The notes below the pieces were generated by a model. The model was not told the DNA's origin. It saw only the letters and a list, made by a program, of their open reading frames with translations, and did no database searches. A program made the position numbers and the translations under genes. A DNA stretch of 64,000 bases from CAVXEH01 sp963805305 (GTDB taxonomy: Bacteria; Chloroflexota; Limnocylindria; QHBO01), in assembly GCA_963805305.1 (NCBI GenBank), contig CAWDTM010000003.1, forward strand, positions 372,001-436,000. The letters are read 5' to 3'. Shown here piece by piece: positions 35,672 through 43,023 of this stretch (the stretch's first letter is position 1; each line of letters opens with the position of its first letter).

Positions 35672-37084
35672 ATGCAGGACCCATCCGACGGGCGGACCCG
35701 GGAGGCCCGCCGACGGCGCCCCCGAGAGTCGAGTGTCTGGGTCACCATCGAGGAGGCCGCCGGGCCCGGCCTCGAGCTGGCCGTCGATCGCTCGCGACCG
35801 GGGCCCGTGCTGACCGGGGCCCGGAGCGGCGGGACCTTCCTGGGCTTCGACCGCGCCGCGGTGCACGAGACCGATGGCGGCGACGGCACCCCGCTCGCGG
35901 CGGTCGTCGCGCTCCCCTCCTCCGCCTCGGCCGGTTGCTGGCTCGAGGCCCGGGTGTGCGGCGTCATGACCGATGGCGCCTCTCGGGCGGTCCTCGTCAC
36001 CGCCCTTCGGGGCCACCCACTCCCGGTCGAGCCCATCATCCGGGTCGCCGCCCGCATGCCCGGCGGGGAGCTGCTCGGCTTCGAGGAAGCCATGGTCGTC
36101 GTGCGGCGGGCCAACGAGCGATTCCGGCGGCGGCGCGCGGCGGGGCGGCGGCCTCTGCGCCCGGCCTGGCTGCCCATCGATCTCGAGACGCGCGCGGTGA
36201 CCGGCGCGTCCATCGCGTCGTCGGCGGAGCGCGGTCTCAGCCACCTGCCGCCCCGCTTCGTGCGCGGTCTCGTCGACCTGCTCGATGCGGACGAGCGCAT
36301 CCTGGCCAGCATCGAGCGGCCTCCGGACACGTCGGGTGGCATCCTTGCCTGGCGGCGGGCGGGCGACCGCCGGGCGGCCCTGCTGGTGCTCACCGACCGC
36401 CAGGTCCTGTGGCTCGTGGACCACGTCCCTCCGAGCCGATACCTCCTCGACTGGGGCGTCGACGCGGAGCTGCTGCCGCTCGAGCGGCTCGTGGACCTGA
36501 GGATCCGTTTCGGCGAACGGCCGGCGGCCCCAACCGGCCTTGGGCTCCGAACCGACGCGGGCGAGACGATCTTCGCCCTGCCGGCCGACCTCGAGCAGGA
36601 GGCACGAGCCTTTGCGCTCCTGCTCGCCCGGTTCCTGCCGGGGGATGGGGCGGGCGTCGTGCGTCGCCGGTACCCCATCGAGCCGCGCCCGTTCGACCCG
36701 GAACCCGCGTCGCGTTTCCGCCAGGGGGACGAGGCAGCGCGCCGGGTCGCCGCCCTGGGCACCCGTGGCTCCGCCGAGCCCATCGCCGCCTTCTTTGCGC
36801 CGCGCCGCGACCGCGTGAAGCGATCAGTCGCGGTCGTCCTCACGCCCGAGGAGCTGCTCGCCGAGGCCGGCGGCGAGGTCGTCCAGCTGCCGCTGCCCGC
36901 GTTACGCCTCATGGGCGTGGCGCTCTCACCGCTGGTTGGCCGCGTCGAGCTTCACGGCAGCGGCGGCAGACCGCTGCGCTTCACCTACCCGTCGCCCCTT
37001 TCCGAGGCGGCGACCGCCTTCGCCCGCACCTGCCGGCGAGCATGGGCCAATGCCACGGCAGGATCGGCTCGCCTCAGTGGATGA
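35672..37084 (+). CDS. Degenerate pyrophosphatase-fold domain fused to a bPH-like region (hypothetical)
   Basis: The 470-residue protein is not one I can name. Residues about 20-150 line up by eye with soluble inorganic pyrophosphatase: VWVTIEEAAGPGLELAVDRS, GFDRAAVHETDGGDGTPLAA in the place of the DGDPLD motif, and AGCWLEARVCGVM in the place of PGCLVEARPIGVM. Two of the motif's three catalytic Asp are replaced (Thr and Ala), so it should be inactive. Residues about 200-330 and 370-460 look like bacterial PH-type repeats (AALLVLTDRQVLWLVDHVPP; SVAVVLTPEELLAEAGGEV). GGAGG lies 5 nt before the ATG. It overlaps a convergent gene by 11 nt. Confidence 0.65.
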   Translation: MQDPSDGRTREARRRRPRESSVWVTIEEAAGPGLELAVDRSRPGPVLTGARSGGTFLGFDRAAVHETDGGDGTPLAAVVALPSSASAGCWLEARVCGVMTDGASRAVLVTALRGHPLPVEPIIRVAARMPGGELLGFEEAMVVVRRANERFRRRRAAGRRPLRPAWLPIDLETRAVTGASIASSAERGLSHLPPRFVRGLVDLLDADERILASIERPPDTSGGILAWRRAGDRRAALLVLTDRQVLWLVDHVPPSRYLLDWGVDAELLPLERLVDLRIRFGERPAAPTGLGLRTDAGETIFALPADLEQEARAFALLLARFLPGDGAGVVRRRYPIEPRPFDPEPASRFRQGDEAARRVAALGTRGSAEPIAAFFAPRRDRVKRSVAVVLTPEELLAEAGGEVVQLPLPALRLMGVALSPLVGRVELHGSGGRPLRFTYPSPLSEAATAFARTCRRAWANATAGSARLSG

Positions 37085-37451
37085 ACGGAAGCTCGCCGAT
37101 GCGGGTCACCATCCGCCCGTGGACCCGGTCTTCCACGCGCGCCGGATGGCAGGTGTGTCCGACCGGGTTGTCTTCGCCGCACAGCGGGCACGAGGGTGAG
37201 CGATGCGCGGAGCCGCGCGGGACGCGGCGTGAGGGAGTCCGAACGCGCAACGAGGCGAGCCTGGCCGGGCGCGCCGGGTAGAGGTAGATGGCGAGGGCCA
37301 GCGGTCCGACGAACATGGCAGCCAGAAACCACGGGAGCGGATCGCGGCGCCGTACAACGGCGGCGCGGTGGACGAGCGGGAGAACCGCGAGAAGGGTGAC
37401 CGGGAGCAGCACGCCATAGGCCACGAGGCCCACCGTTATCGCGTCGGTCAT
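37074..37451 (-). CDS. Small membrane protein with C-terminal zinc-ribbon-like Cys motif
   Basis: The 125-residue protein has two membrane helices (AITVGLVAYGVLLPVTLLAV; LPWFLAAMFVGPLALAIYLY), a basic linker, and CPLCGEDNPVGHTCH, which could bind zinc. GGAGG precedes the ATG at 37451 by 7 nt. The function is unknown. Confidence 0.65.
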   Translation of the reverse strand: MTDAITVGLVAYGVLLPVTLLAVLPLVHRAAVVRRRDPLPWFLAAMFVGPLALAIYLYPARPARLASLRVRTPSRRVPRGSAHRSPSCPLCGEDNPVGHTCHPARVEDRVHGRMVTRIGELPFIH

Positions 37452-37549
37452 CGCGGCTCCTCCCGGTAGACACTCCGCCTGATGCGGATCATGGACCGGC
37501 AGGCAGCCGTGTGCAATGGCGTGGCACGTCTTCTGCGCTGCCGGCCGTC

Positions 37550-37930
37550 ATGAGCACTCCAATTGGCCGCACGCGATGGGCGATCGCGGAAGGCTACATT
37601 CCCGACAAGAGCACCGGCCCGCAGCCCGCGATGCTGAGCCACGAGACCGCCTGCCTCCTCAATACCGCGGACGTCGAGGCCCGGGTGACGATCACGATCT
37701 TCTTCGAGGATCGCGAACCCGCGGGTCCCTATCGCATCCGCGTCCCGGCCCGCCGCACGCGCCACGTCCGTTTCAACAACCTCGACGATCCGGATCCGAT
37801 TCCCGTTGCGACCGACTACGCGTCGCTGATCGAATCGGACGTCCCCATCGTGGTCCAGCACACTCGCCTGGACTCGCGCCAGGCGGAGAACGCGCTCCTC
37901 TCCACCATCGCGTTCGCCGACGGCGCCTGA
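37550..37930 (+). CDS. Sensory rhodopsin transducer (ASRT) family protein
   Basis: The protein of 126 residues matches the small beta-sandwich ASRT family (PF07100): WAIAEGYIPDKSTGPQP, MLSHETACLLNTADVEA, ITIFFEDREPAGPY, RTRHVRFNNLDDP and PIVVQHTRLDSRQ. The founding member binds Anabaena sensory rhodopsin and can bind DNA or sugars. No rhodopsin lies nearby, so the role here is unknown. A GC-rich hairpin follows the stop. Confidence 0.85.
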   Translation: MSTPIGRTRWAIAEGYIPDKSTGPQPAMLSHETACLLNTADVEARVTITIFFEDREPAGPYRIRVPARRTRHVRFNNLDDPDPIPVATDYASLIESDVPIVVQHTRLDSRQAENALLSTIAFADGA

Positions 37931-37946
37931 CCACGGTGCATCGCCG

Positions 37947-37968
37947 CGCCCCCATTGGTCCGGGGGCG
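37947..37968 (+). terminator. GC-rich hairpin after the ASRT gene
   Basis: Arms CGCCCCC and GGGGGCG enclose an 8-nt loop, 17 nt after the stop. There is no T-run, so termination would be non-canonical. Confidence 0.35.
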
Positions 37969-38085
37969 GATAGCCCGGTCGGCCCGTGGTGCAGCCGCGC
38001 GCGCATCGGTATGGTCCACGCAGGGCACGCGAGACCGAGCCCAGGCCACGGCCCACAGGCCAGAGCGAAGGAGCGATTGAGACCG

Positions 38086-38472
38086 ATGCATGGCGTCCAG
38101 GCACGCGAGTGGCGTCGATTCGGCTTCGGTGGGCCACCCGAGCCGTGGGAGCAGGAGGCCCAGCGAGAGCTGGACCGCCTCGCGACCTCGTACTACCTCG
38201 ACGTCGTGCAGCTCCGACCTCGCGCCTATGCAGCGGCCGATGATCCCGAGGCACGGCGGCGGATCGACGAGCTGTACGCCACGGCCGTCCGCCACAAGCA
38301 CGAGATCGACTTCACCCTTCGCCACTGGGCGACACCGGTCGAGCGCGCGCGGGTCGAGGACCGGCTGGGACAGCTGATGCGCATCGGACGGCGGTTCCGC
38401 TCGTTCGTGGGTGCATCGGCGCCGGACGACGACGACCCGGACCCGGCCGACGAGGCTCGCGCCGTCGCCTGA
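38086..38472 (+). CDS. Hypothetical small helical protein
   Basis: The 128-residue soluble protein is rich in charged helices (EQEAQRELDRLATSYYLDVV; DDPEARRRIDELYATAVRHK) and ends in a run of Asp/Pro/Glu. I do not recognise it. AAGGAG lies 12 nt before the ATG at 38086; a TTG at 38077 is an alternative. The frame extends far upstream but overlaps the ASRT gene, so the short version is preferred. Confidence 0.55.
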   Translation: MHGVQAREWRRFGFGGPPEPWEQEAQRELDRLATSYYLDVVQLRPRAYAAADDPEARRRIDELYATAVRHKHEIDFTLRHWATPVERARVEDRLGQLMRIGRRFRSFVGASAPDDDDPDPADEARAVA

Positions 38473-38556
38473 TTGACTTGTGGGGGTCTTGGCCTTCGTG
38501 GCCGGGGCCCCCACGCCATGCCTCCCCTGGCGCCCACTCCCCGCATCGGCGCCCGA

Positions 38557-38562
38557 TACACT
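38557..38562 (+). promoter_or_regulatory. Leaderless-type -10 element
   Basis: TACACT is followed by 6 nt and the ATG at 38569, the exact geometry for transcription starting on the A of the start codon. Confidence 0.55.
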
Positions 38563-38568
38563 CCCCGC

Positions 38569-39573
38569 ATGCCGCCCCGAGTTCCCTCCCCGAGCGACAT
38601 CCTGGCGGCGGCCGCTCGGCTGCGGGGCATCGCGCTCGAGACCCCCCTGGACCCTGCGCCAGCCCTCGCTGCCGCATCCGGCGCTGCGGAGGTCCGCCTG
38701 AAGCTCGAGGCGCTGCAGCCGACCGGGAGCTTCAAGACCCGGGGCGCTCACAACCGGGTGGCCCTGCTCGCCGCCGCCCGCGACCGCGGGGACGGCCCCG
38801 ACCTGCCGCTGGTGACCGCGTCGTCGGGCAACCACGGGATCGCGATGGCTCACGCGGCCCAACGCTACGGGATGCGGGTGACGATCCTGGTGGGCAGCTC
38901 CGTGTCTCCCGCCAAGCTGGAGTGGCTCCGATCCCTGGAGACCGACGACATCACCGTCGAGGTCGCCGGGCGCGACAGCGACGACGCCGAGACGGAGGCG
39001 AGGCGCCGCGATGACCTCGGAGCGGCTATCTACGTGGGTCCCTACAACGACCCGGACGTCATCGCCGGACAGGGCACCATCGGCCTGGAGATCCTCTCCG
39101 CGTGGCCGGAGTGCGACGCGATCCTGGCACCGGTCGGCGGGGGCGGGCTGATCTCCGGGATCGGTACCTGGGCCAAGAGCGTCCGACCCGACCTGAAGCT
39201 CATCGGCATCCAGCCCGCCGCGTCGCCGCCCATGTACGTCTACCTCCAGACGGGGTCCACCAAGCCGGTGCCCATCGCGCCGACGCTCGCCGACGGCGTG
39301 GCGGGCGGCATCGAGCGCACGAGCATCACATGGAGCCTCTGCCGCCGCCTCGTCGACGAGGTTGTGCTCGCCGACGAGCAGGAGATCGCGGCCGCCATGC
39401 GCTGGGCCATCGCCGAGCAGCACCTTCTCCTCGAGGCGAGCGCCGTGCTCGGCGTCGCCGCGCTGCGGGGCGGGCACCTCACGGGGATCGACGGGCGGCG
39501 CGTGGCGGTGGTCTGTACCGGTCGCAACGTCGATGCCGCCACCGTCCAGCGCGTTCTCGCCGCCGAGGATTGA
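38569..39573 (+). CDS. Threonine/serine dehydratase-like PLP enzyme
   Basis: The 334-residue fold-type-II enzyme has PLP Lys in QPTGSFKTRGAHNRV near residue 55, the substrate loop ASSGNHGIAMAHAA, and the phosphate loop PVGGGGLISGIGTW. No ACT regulatory domain follows, so it resembles catabolic dehydratases or serine/threo-hydroxyaspartate lyases more than IlvA. The next gene is a proline-racemase-family enzyme; together they may process hydroxy-amino acids. Confidence 0.85.
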   Translation: MPPRVPSPSDILAAAARLRGIALETPLDPAPALAAASGAAEVRLKLEALQPTGSFKTRGAHNRVALLAAARDRGDGPDLPLVTASSGNHGIAMAHAAQRYGMRVTILVGSSVSPAKLEWLRSLETDDITVEVAGRDSDDAETEARRRDDLGAAIYVGPYNDPDVIAGQGTIGLEILSAWPECDAILAPVGGGGLISGIGTWAKSVRPDLKLIGIQPAASPPMYVYLQTGSTKPVPIAPTLADGVAGGIERTSITWSLCRRLVDEVVLADEQEIAAAMRWAIAEQHLLLEASAVLGVAALRGGHLTGIDGRRVAVVCTGRNVDAATVQRVLAAED

Positions 39574-39612
39574 CCGGCCTCCCTGGCGGGTGCCGCGCGG
39601 TACCACGCCCGC

Positions 39613-39637
39613 AGGTCTTCAAGTCTTTAGAAGACCT
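39613..39637. promoter_or_regulatory. Palindrome before the proline-racemase gene
   Basis: Arms AGGTCTTC and GAAGACCT are perfectly complementary around a 9-nt AT-rich centre, 55 nt before the start codon. There is no T-run after it on either strand. A regulator operator is likelier than a terminator. Confidence 0.5.
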
Positions 39638-39675
39638 CCGGTGGATCCCGCCTGCGGAGCCCTTGCCGCGCAACC

Positions 39676-39681
39676 TATCCT
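39676..39681 (+). promoter_or_regulatory. -10 element of the proline-racemase-family gene
   Basis: TATCCT lies 10 nt before the ATG at 39692. A leader of only a few bases is expected. Confidence 0.45.
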
Positions 39682-39691
39682 GCCCTGACGT

Positions 39692-40738
39692 ATGGCGCGC
39701 ACCCGGCTGACCATCCAGGCGATCGACCTGCACTGCGGGGGTGAGCCACTGCGGCTCATCACCGCTGGATTCCCGCTGGTTCCGGACCTGCCCATCCTCG
39801 AGCGCCGCAGCTGGGCCCGCGAGCACGCGGATCACGTCCGGCGGGTCGCGATGTACGAGCCGCGGGGACACCGGGACATGTACGGCGCCGTGATCCTGCC
39901 GCCTCACCGCGACGACGCTGACCTGGCGATCCTGTTCATGCACAACGAGGGCTTTTCCACGATGTGCGGCCACGGAACGCTCGCTGTGGCCACCGCGCTC
40001 GTGGAGGAGGGCCTCTTCCCGGCGACCGAGCCCGAGACCGTGATTCGCTTCGAGACACCGGCGGGGCTGGTGACCGCGCACGTGGACGTGCGCCGGACCG
40101 ATGGCGGCGCCGCCGAGGTCACCGAGGCCCGCTTCGCGAACGTGCCCGCCTACCTCGCCGCGCGTGACCTGGAGGTACGGCCCGATGGCGTCGCGCTGGC
40201 GGGCGAGGCGGCTGCGCGGGGCGCGCTCACTGTCGACATCGGCTTCGGTGGCGCCTACTACGGGATCGTCGAGGCCGCGGAGCTGGGCCTGGAGGTCGTC
40301 CCGGCCAACGTGGCGGCGCTGACCCGCGCCGGCGCGGCGATCAGCGAACAGCTGCGGGTCGACCATCCGGTCACCCACCCCGTGGATGCGGAGCTGAGCT
40401 TCATCTACGGAACGATCATCGTGGAGCGGCGGGCCGCGGGCCCCTGGCGCAACGTGACGATCTTCGCCGATGCCGAGGTGGACCGCTCACCGTGCGGATC
40501 AGGCACCTCCGCGCTCCTGGCCCAGGCCGTGGCACGTGGCCAACTGCGCGTGGGCGACGAGATCGCGAACGCATCCATCACCGGCGCCGTCTTCACCGGA
40601 CGCGTGGACGGCGACACGACCCTTGGCCCGTATCGCGCGGTGGAGACCACCGTCGGAGGCAGCGCCTACCTCACCGGGTACCAGACGTTGGTCGTGGACG
40701 AGCGCGATCCGCTGGGAGACGGGTTCCTCCTGCGCTGA
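39692..40738 (+). CDS. Proline racemase / 4-hydroxyproline epimerase family protein
   Basis: The 348-residue protein carries both catalytic cysteines of the racemase branch: Cys near residue 91 in STMCGHGTLA and Cys near 268 in DRSPCGSGTSA. Retention of both argues against trans-3-hydroxyproline dehydratase, which has Thr at the first site. The start DLHCGGEPLRLI is typical. It inverts proline or hydroxyproline by a two-base mechanism without cofactor. A palindrome upstream suggests dedicated regulation. Confidence 0.9.
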   Translation: MARTRLTIQAIDLHCGGEPLRLITAGFPLVPDLPILERRSWAREHADHVRRVAMYEPRGHRDMYGAVILPPHRDDADLAILFMHNEGFSTMCGHGTLAVATALVEEGLFPATEPETVIRFETPAGLVTAHVDVRRTDGGAAEVTEARFANVPAYLAARDLEVRPDGVALAGEAAARGALTVDIGFGGAYYGIVEAAELGLEVVPANVAALTRAGAAISEQLRVDHPVTHPVDAELSFIYGTIIVERRAAGPWRNVTIFADAEVDRSPCGSGTSALLAQAVARGQLRVGDEIANASITGAVFTGRVDGDTTLGPYRAVETTVGGSAYLTGYQTLVVDERDPLGDGFLLR

Positions 40739-40781
40739 CGCTGCGCGCGAAGAGCATCGCCGGGTTCGGCCGGTCCGACTC

Positions 40782-40810
40782 TTGTGCCAAGCCCTCTCCG
40801 TGCCTAGCAT
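40782..40810 (+). promoter_or_regulatory. Promoter of the 40818 membrane-protein gene
   Basis: TTGTGC and TAGCAT are separated by 17 bp, and the -10 is 7 nt before the ATG. This is the best example of a leaderless promoter here with a recognisable -35. Confidence 0.6.
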
Positions 40811-40817
40811 CCGCGCC

Positions 40818-41483
40818 ATGACCACTCCGAACCCGTCGCCGCTCGCGCCCGAGGAGCATCGCGGGAGCGGTGGGGCCGCCATCCTGGGCGTGCTCCTCAT
40901 CGTCCTGGGCCTGATCTTCCTGGCCGGCCAGTACCTGAAGTTCGACATCGGTCAGTTCGGCTGGCCCTTCTACGTCATCGGTCCCGGGCTGGCGCTCATC
41001 CTGCTTGGGCTCACCCAGCGGAACGGCAGCGGGCTGGCCATCGGCGGGTCGGTGATCACCATGGTCGGGCTGCTGCTCTTCTACCAGAACGTCGCCGACT
41101 ACTGGGAGAGCTGGGCCTACGCATGGCCGCTCGTGGCGCCCGGCGGCAGCGGTCTGGGGATGGTGCTGTACGGGACGCGCGCGCGAAACGCCTCCATGGC
41201 CCGCACCGGGTTCTGGCAGATCATCACCGCCCTGGGCCTCTTCGCCGCCGGGTTCGTCTTCTTCGAGGGCATCCTGGGCATCAGCGGACGGAGCTTCCCC
41301 CTCCCGGGCTGGGTCCTGCCAGCCGTGGTGATCGTCCTGGGCCTGCTCATGCTGGCCCGCGGCTTCACCGCGCAGCGCGACGTCCATGCCGGCGAGTCGG
41401 ACGAGCCGGTCTGGCACGCCGGGTCTGATCACGGCGGGTCGGACGCGGACACGCACGCGGACGTTGACCCACGGGAGGGGTGA
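40818..41483 (+). CDS. Multispan membrane protein (LiaI/LiaF-like transmembrane region)
   Basis: The protein of about 221 residues has six hydrophobic segments in a repeated pattern (ILGVLLIVLGLIFLAGQYL; WPFYVIGPGLALILLGL; LAIGGSVITMVGLLLFY; then a second set ending VLPAVVIVLGLLMLARG). It resembles the membrane half of LiaF/phage-shock-type proteins. The tail is His/Asp-rich (HAGSDHGGSDADTHAD) and could bind metal. The function is unknown. Confidence 0.75.
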   Translation: MTTPNPSPLAPEEHRGSGGAAILGVLLIVLGLIFLAGQYLKFDIGQFGWPFYVIGPGLALILLGLTQRNGSGLAIGGSVITMVGLLLFYQNVADYWESWAYAWPLVAPGGSGLGMVLYGTRARNASMARTGFWQIITALGLFAAGFVFFEGILGISGRSFPLPGWVLPAVVIVLGLLMLARGFTAQRDVHAGESDEPVWHAGSDHGGSDADTHADVDPREG

Positions 41484-41486
41484 CCC

Positions 41487-41651
41487 TCAACGGCTCCGGG
41501 ACGCGGCGCCGACACGAGACAGCCAGTGAATGCGCAGGCCGCCGACCGAGTCGGAGGAGCTGCGCGTCCGGAGCCGTCCCGATCGTTCGCGGGTGGCGCG
41601 GGCCCGGTCGGCTGCCGCCATGAGCGCGTACGTGATGCGGTCTTCCAGCAT
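41487..41651 (-). CDS. Small basic protein (54 residues)
   Basis: ATG at 41651 has GGGAG 6 nt upstream, so this short frame is probably translated. The product starts MLEDRITYALMAAADRARAT and is Arg/Ser-rich at the C-terminus. It diverges from the CGNR regulator across a region with two operator-like palindromes, so it may be its target. I do not recognise it. Confidence 0.55.
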   Translation of the reverse strand: MLEDRITYALMAAADRARATRERSGRLRTRSSSDSVGGLRIHWLSRVGAASRSR

Positions 41652-41670
41652 TGCTATCTCCCTTGATCCG

Positions 41671-41698
41671 TCACCGGTCAATTCCCTTTCACTGGTGA
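41671..41698. promoter_or_regulatory. CGNR-region operator, copy 1 (imperfect)
   Basis: TCACCGGTCAAT at the left and ACTGGTGA at the right repeat the arms of the better palindrome at 41724. It lies just upstream of the 54-residue gene. Confidence 0.5.
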
Positions 41699-41723
41699 CG
41701 TGTGAATCATACGGCGCCGACCG

Positions 41724-41751
41724 TCACCTGTCAATGGCAATTGACTGGTGA
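41724..41751. promoter_or_regulatory. CGNR-region operator, copy 2 (11/12 palindrome)
   Basis: Arms TCACCTGTCAAT and ATTGACTGGTGA match at 11 of 12 positions around a 4-nt centre. The right arm ends 2 nt before the -10 (TACCAT) of the CGNR gene, an ideal place for autorepression. Confidence 0.65.
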
Positions 41752-41753
41752 TG

Positions 41754-41759
41754 TACCAT
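41754..41759 (+). promoter_or_regulatory. Leaderless-type -10 element of the CGNR gene
   Basis: TACCAT is followed by 6 nt and GTG at 41766, or 9 nt and ATG at 41769. Confidence 0.5.
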
Positions 41760-41768
41760 TGGCGCGTG

Positions 41769-42362
41769 ATGACGGACATCGACCGAGACGAACCCGGGGG
41801 CCGGGAACCGGCGCCCTCGGAGGCGCTGCATCGGCTCCAGGCGTTCGTGAACACCAACGACATCGAGGGCGACGAGGACGAGCTCGGCACGCCCGGCCTG
41901 CTGCGCGACTGGCTCATCGCCGGCGGTGCTCTCCCCGCGTCCGGCAGAGTGACTGCCGGCGAGCACGCCCGGACGATCGCAGTCCGCGAGGGTCTGCGCG
42001 CGCTGGGGCGGGCGAACAACGACGAACCGCTCGACCACGGGCTGGTGCGGGCCATGAACGAGGCCGCGGGGCGACTGCCACTCGTGGCGGGCGTCAGCGA
42101 CCCGTCGAGCTGGCGGCTCGAGCCGACGGACAGCGGGGTCGATGGATTCCTGGAAGGGATCCTTGCGACGCTCCTGGCCGCCATGGCCAATGGGAGCTGG
42201 TCGCGGGTCAAGGCCTGCCGGAACGACACCTGCCGATGGCTCTTCTTCGACAAGTCTCGCAACCGCTCCGGCACGTGGTGCACCATGGCGATCTGCGGCA
42301 GCCGCATGAAGGCGCGCGCCTACCGGGCCCGCAGGCGCTCGATCCCGACCGCGAGCGCGTGA
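41769..42362 (+). CDS. CGNR zinc-finger/ABATE-domain regulator
   Basis: The protein of about 197 residues has the N-terminal ABATE-type ligand domain (ALHRLQAFVNTNDIEGDEDE; LLRDWLIAGG) and the C-terminal CGNR treble-clef finger CRNDTCRWLFFDKSRN with CTMAICGSRMKARAYR. The usual CGNR tetrad reads CGSR here. These are usually transcription factors responding to stress or small molecules. Upstream palindromes suggest autoregulation. Confidence 0.87.
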   Translation: MTDIDRDEPGGREPAPSEALHRLQAFVNTNDIEGDEDELGTPGLLRDWLIAGGALPASGRVTAGEHARTIAVREGLRALGRANNDEPLDHGLVRAMNEAAGRLPLVAGVSDPSSWRLEPTDSGVDGFLEGILATLLAAMANGSWSRVKACRNDTCRWLFFDKSRNRSGTWCTMAICGSRMKARAYRARRRSIPTASA

Positions 42363-42961
42363 CGCCCGCCCGGCTCGACATCCTGCCGCTCACTCCCGAC
42401 CGATGGGAGGACCTTGCCGCGCTCTTCGCTGAAGCCGGCGCCTACAGCCACTGCTGGTGCACGTGGTGGCGCCAGCCGAGTGCTGCCTTCGATGCCGGCT
42501 GCACGAATGGCGGTGCGGGAAACCGCGCCCTCCTGCGCCGGCTCACGGACGAGGGCCGCGAACCGGGCCTGATCGCGTATCGGGAAGGGCGGCCGCTGGG
42601 CTGGGCGAGCGTCGGTCCCCGGCGCGAGTTCGGCCGCATCCTGCGTTCGCCGATCCTGCGTCCGGGCCCCGACGAGGATCCGAACGATCCCGCCGTCTGG
42701 TCGGTGGTCTGCTTCTGGATGCCCCGCCCGGAACGGGGCCGTGGCCTGGCGACGGCGCTCCTGGGGGCCGCCATCACGCACGCCGGGCAGCACGGCGCCA
42801 GGACCCTGGAGGCCTACCCGGTCGACACCGGCGGCGAGCGCCGCGCCGGTTCGGGGCTCTTCACCGGGCCGCTGGCGCTCTACCGCCGCGCGGGTTTCGA
42901 GGTCGTGCCGGCACGCTCGGCGCGGCGCCCGGTGGTCCAGCTGGCCCTCCTGCCCGGCTGA
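42359..42961 (+). CDS. GNAT-family N-acetyltransferase
   Basis: The protein of about 200 residues has the GNAT acetyl-CoA motif CFWMPRPERGRGLATALLGA (R/Q-x-x-G-x-G/A) and the flanking strands GWASVGPRREFGRI and LEAYPVDTG. CWCTWWRQP near the N-terminus marks a subfamily common in actinobacteria. GTG at 42359 overlaps the CGNR stop (GTGA), so the two genes are coupled. The substrate is unknown. Confidence 0.85.
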   Translation: MTPARLDILPLTPDRWEDLAALFAEAGAYSHCWCTWWRQPSAAFDAGCTNGGAGNRALLRRLTDEGREPGLIAYREGRPLGWASVGPRREFGRILRSPILRPGPDEDPNDPAVWSVVCFWMPRPERGRGLATALLGAAITHAGQHGARTLEAYPVDTGGERRAGSGLFTGPLALYRRAGFEVVPARSARRPVVQLALLPG

Positions 42962-43009
42962 GCCCGGGCGCCGGATTGCTCGCGACCTGACGGGCGTGCA
43001 TCCGCCGCC

Positions 43010-43015
43010 TATCCT
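43010..43015 (+). promoter_or_regulatory. Leaderless-type -10 element of kgd
   Basis: TATCCT lies 5 nt before GTG 43021 and 8 nt before ATG 43024. Confidence 0.5.
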
Positions 43016-43023
43016 GTGCAGTG

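Noticed and set aside
38569..40738. trans-3-hydroxyproline dehydratase for the proline-racemase-family gene
   Set aside because: The first active-site position is Cys (MCGHG), not Thr, so the two-Cys racemase/epimerase branch fits better.
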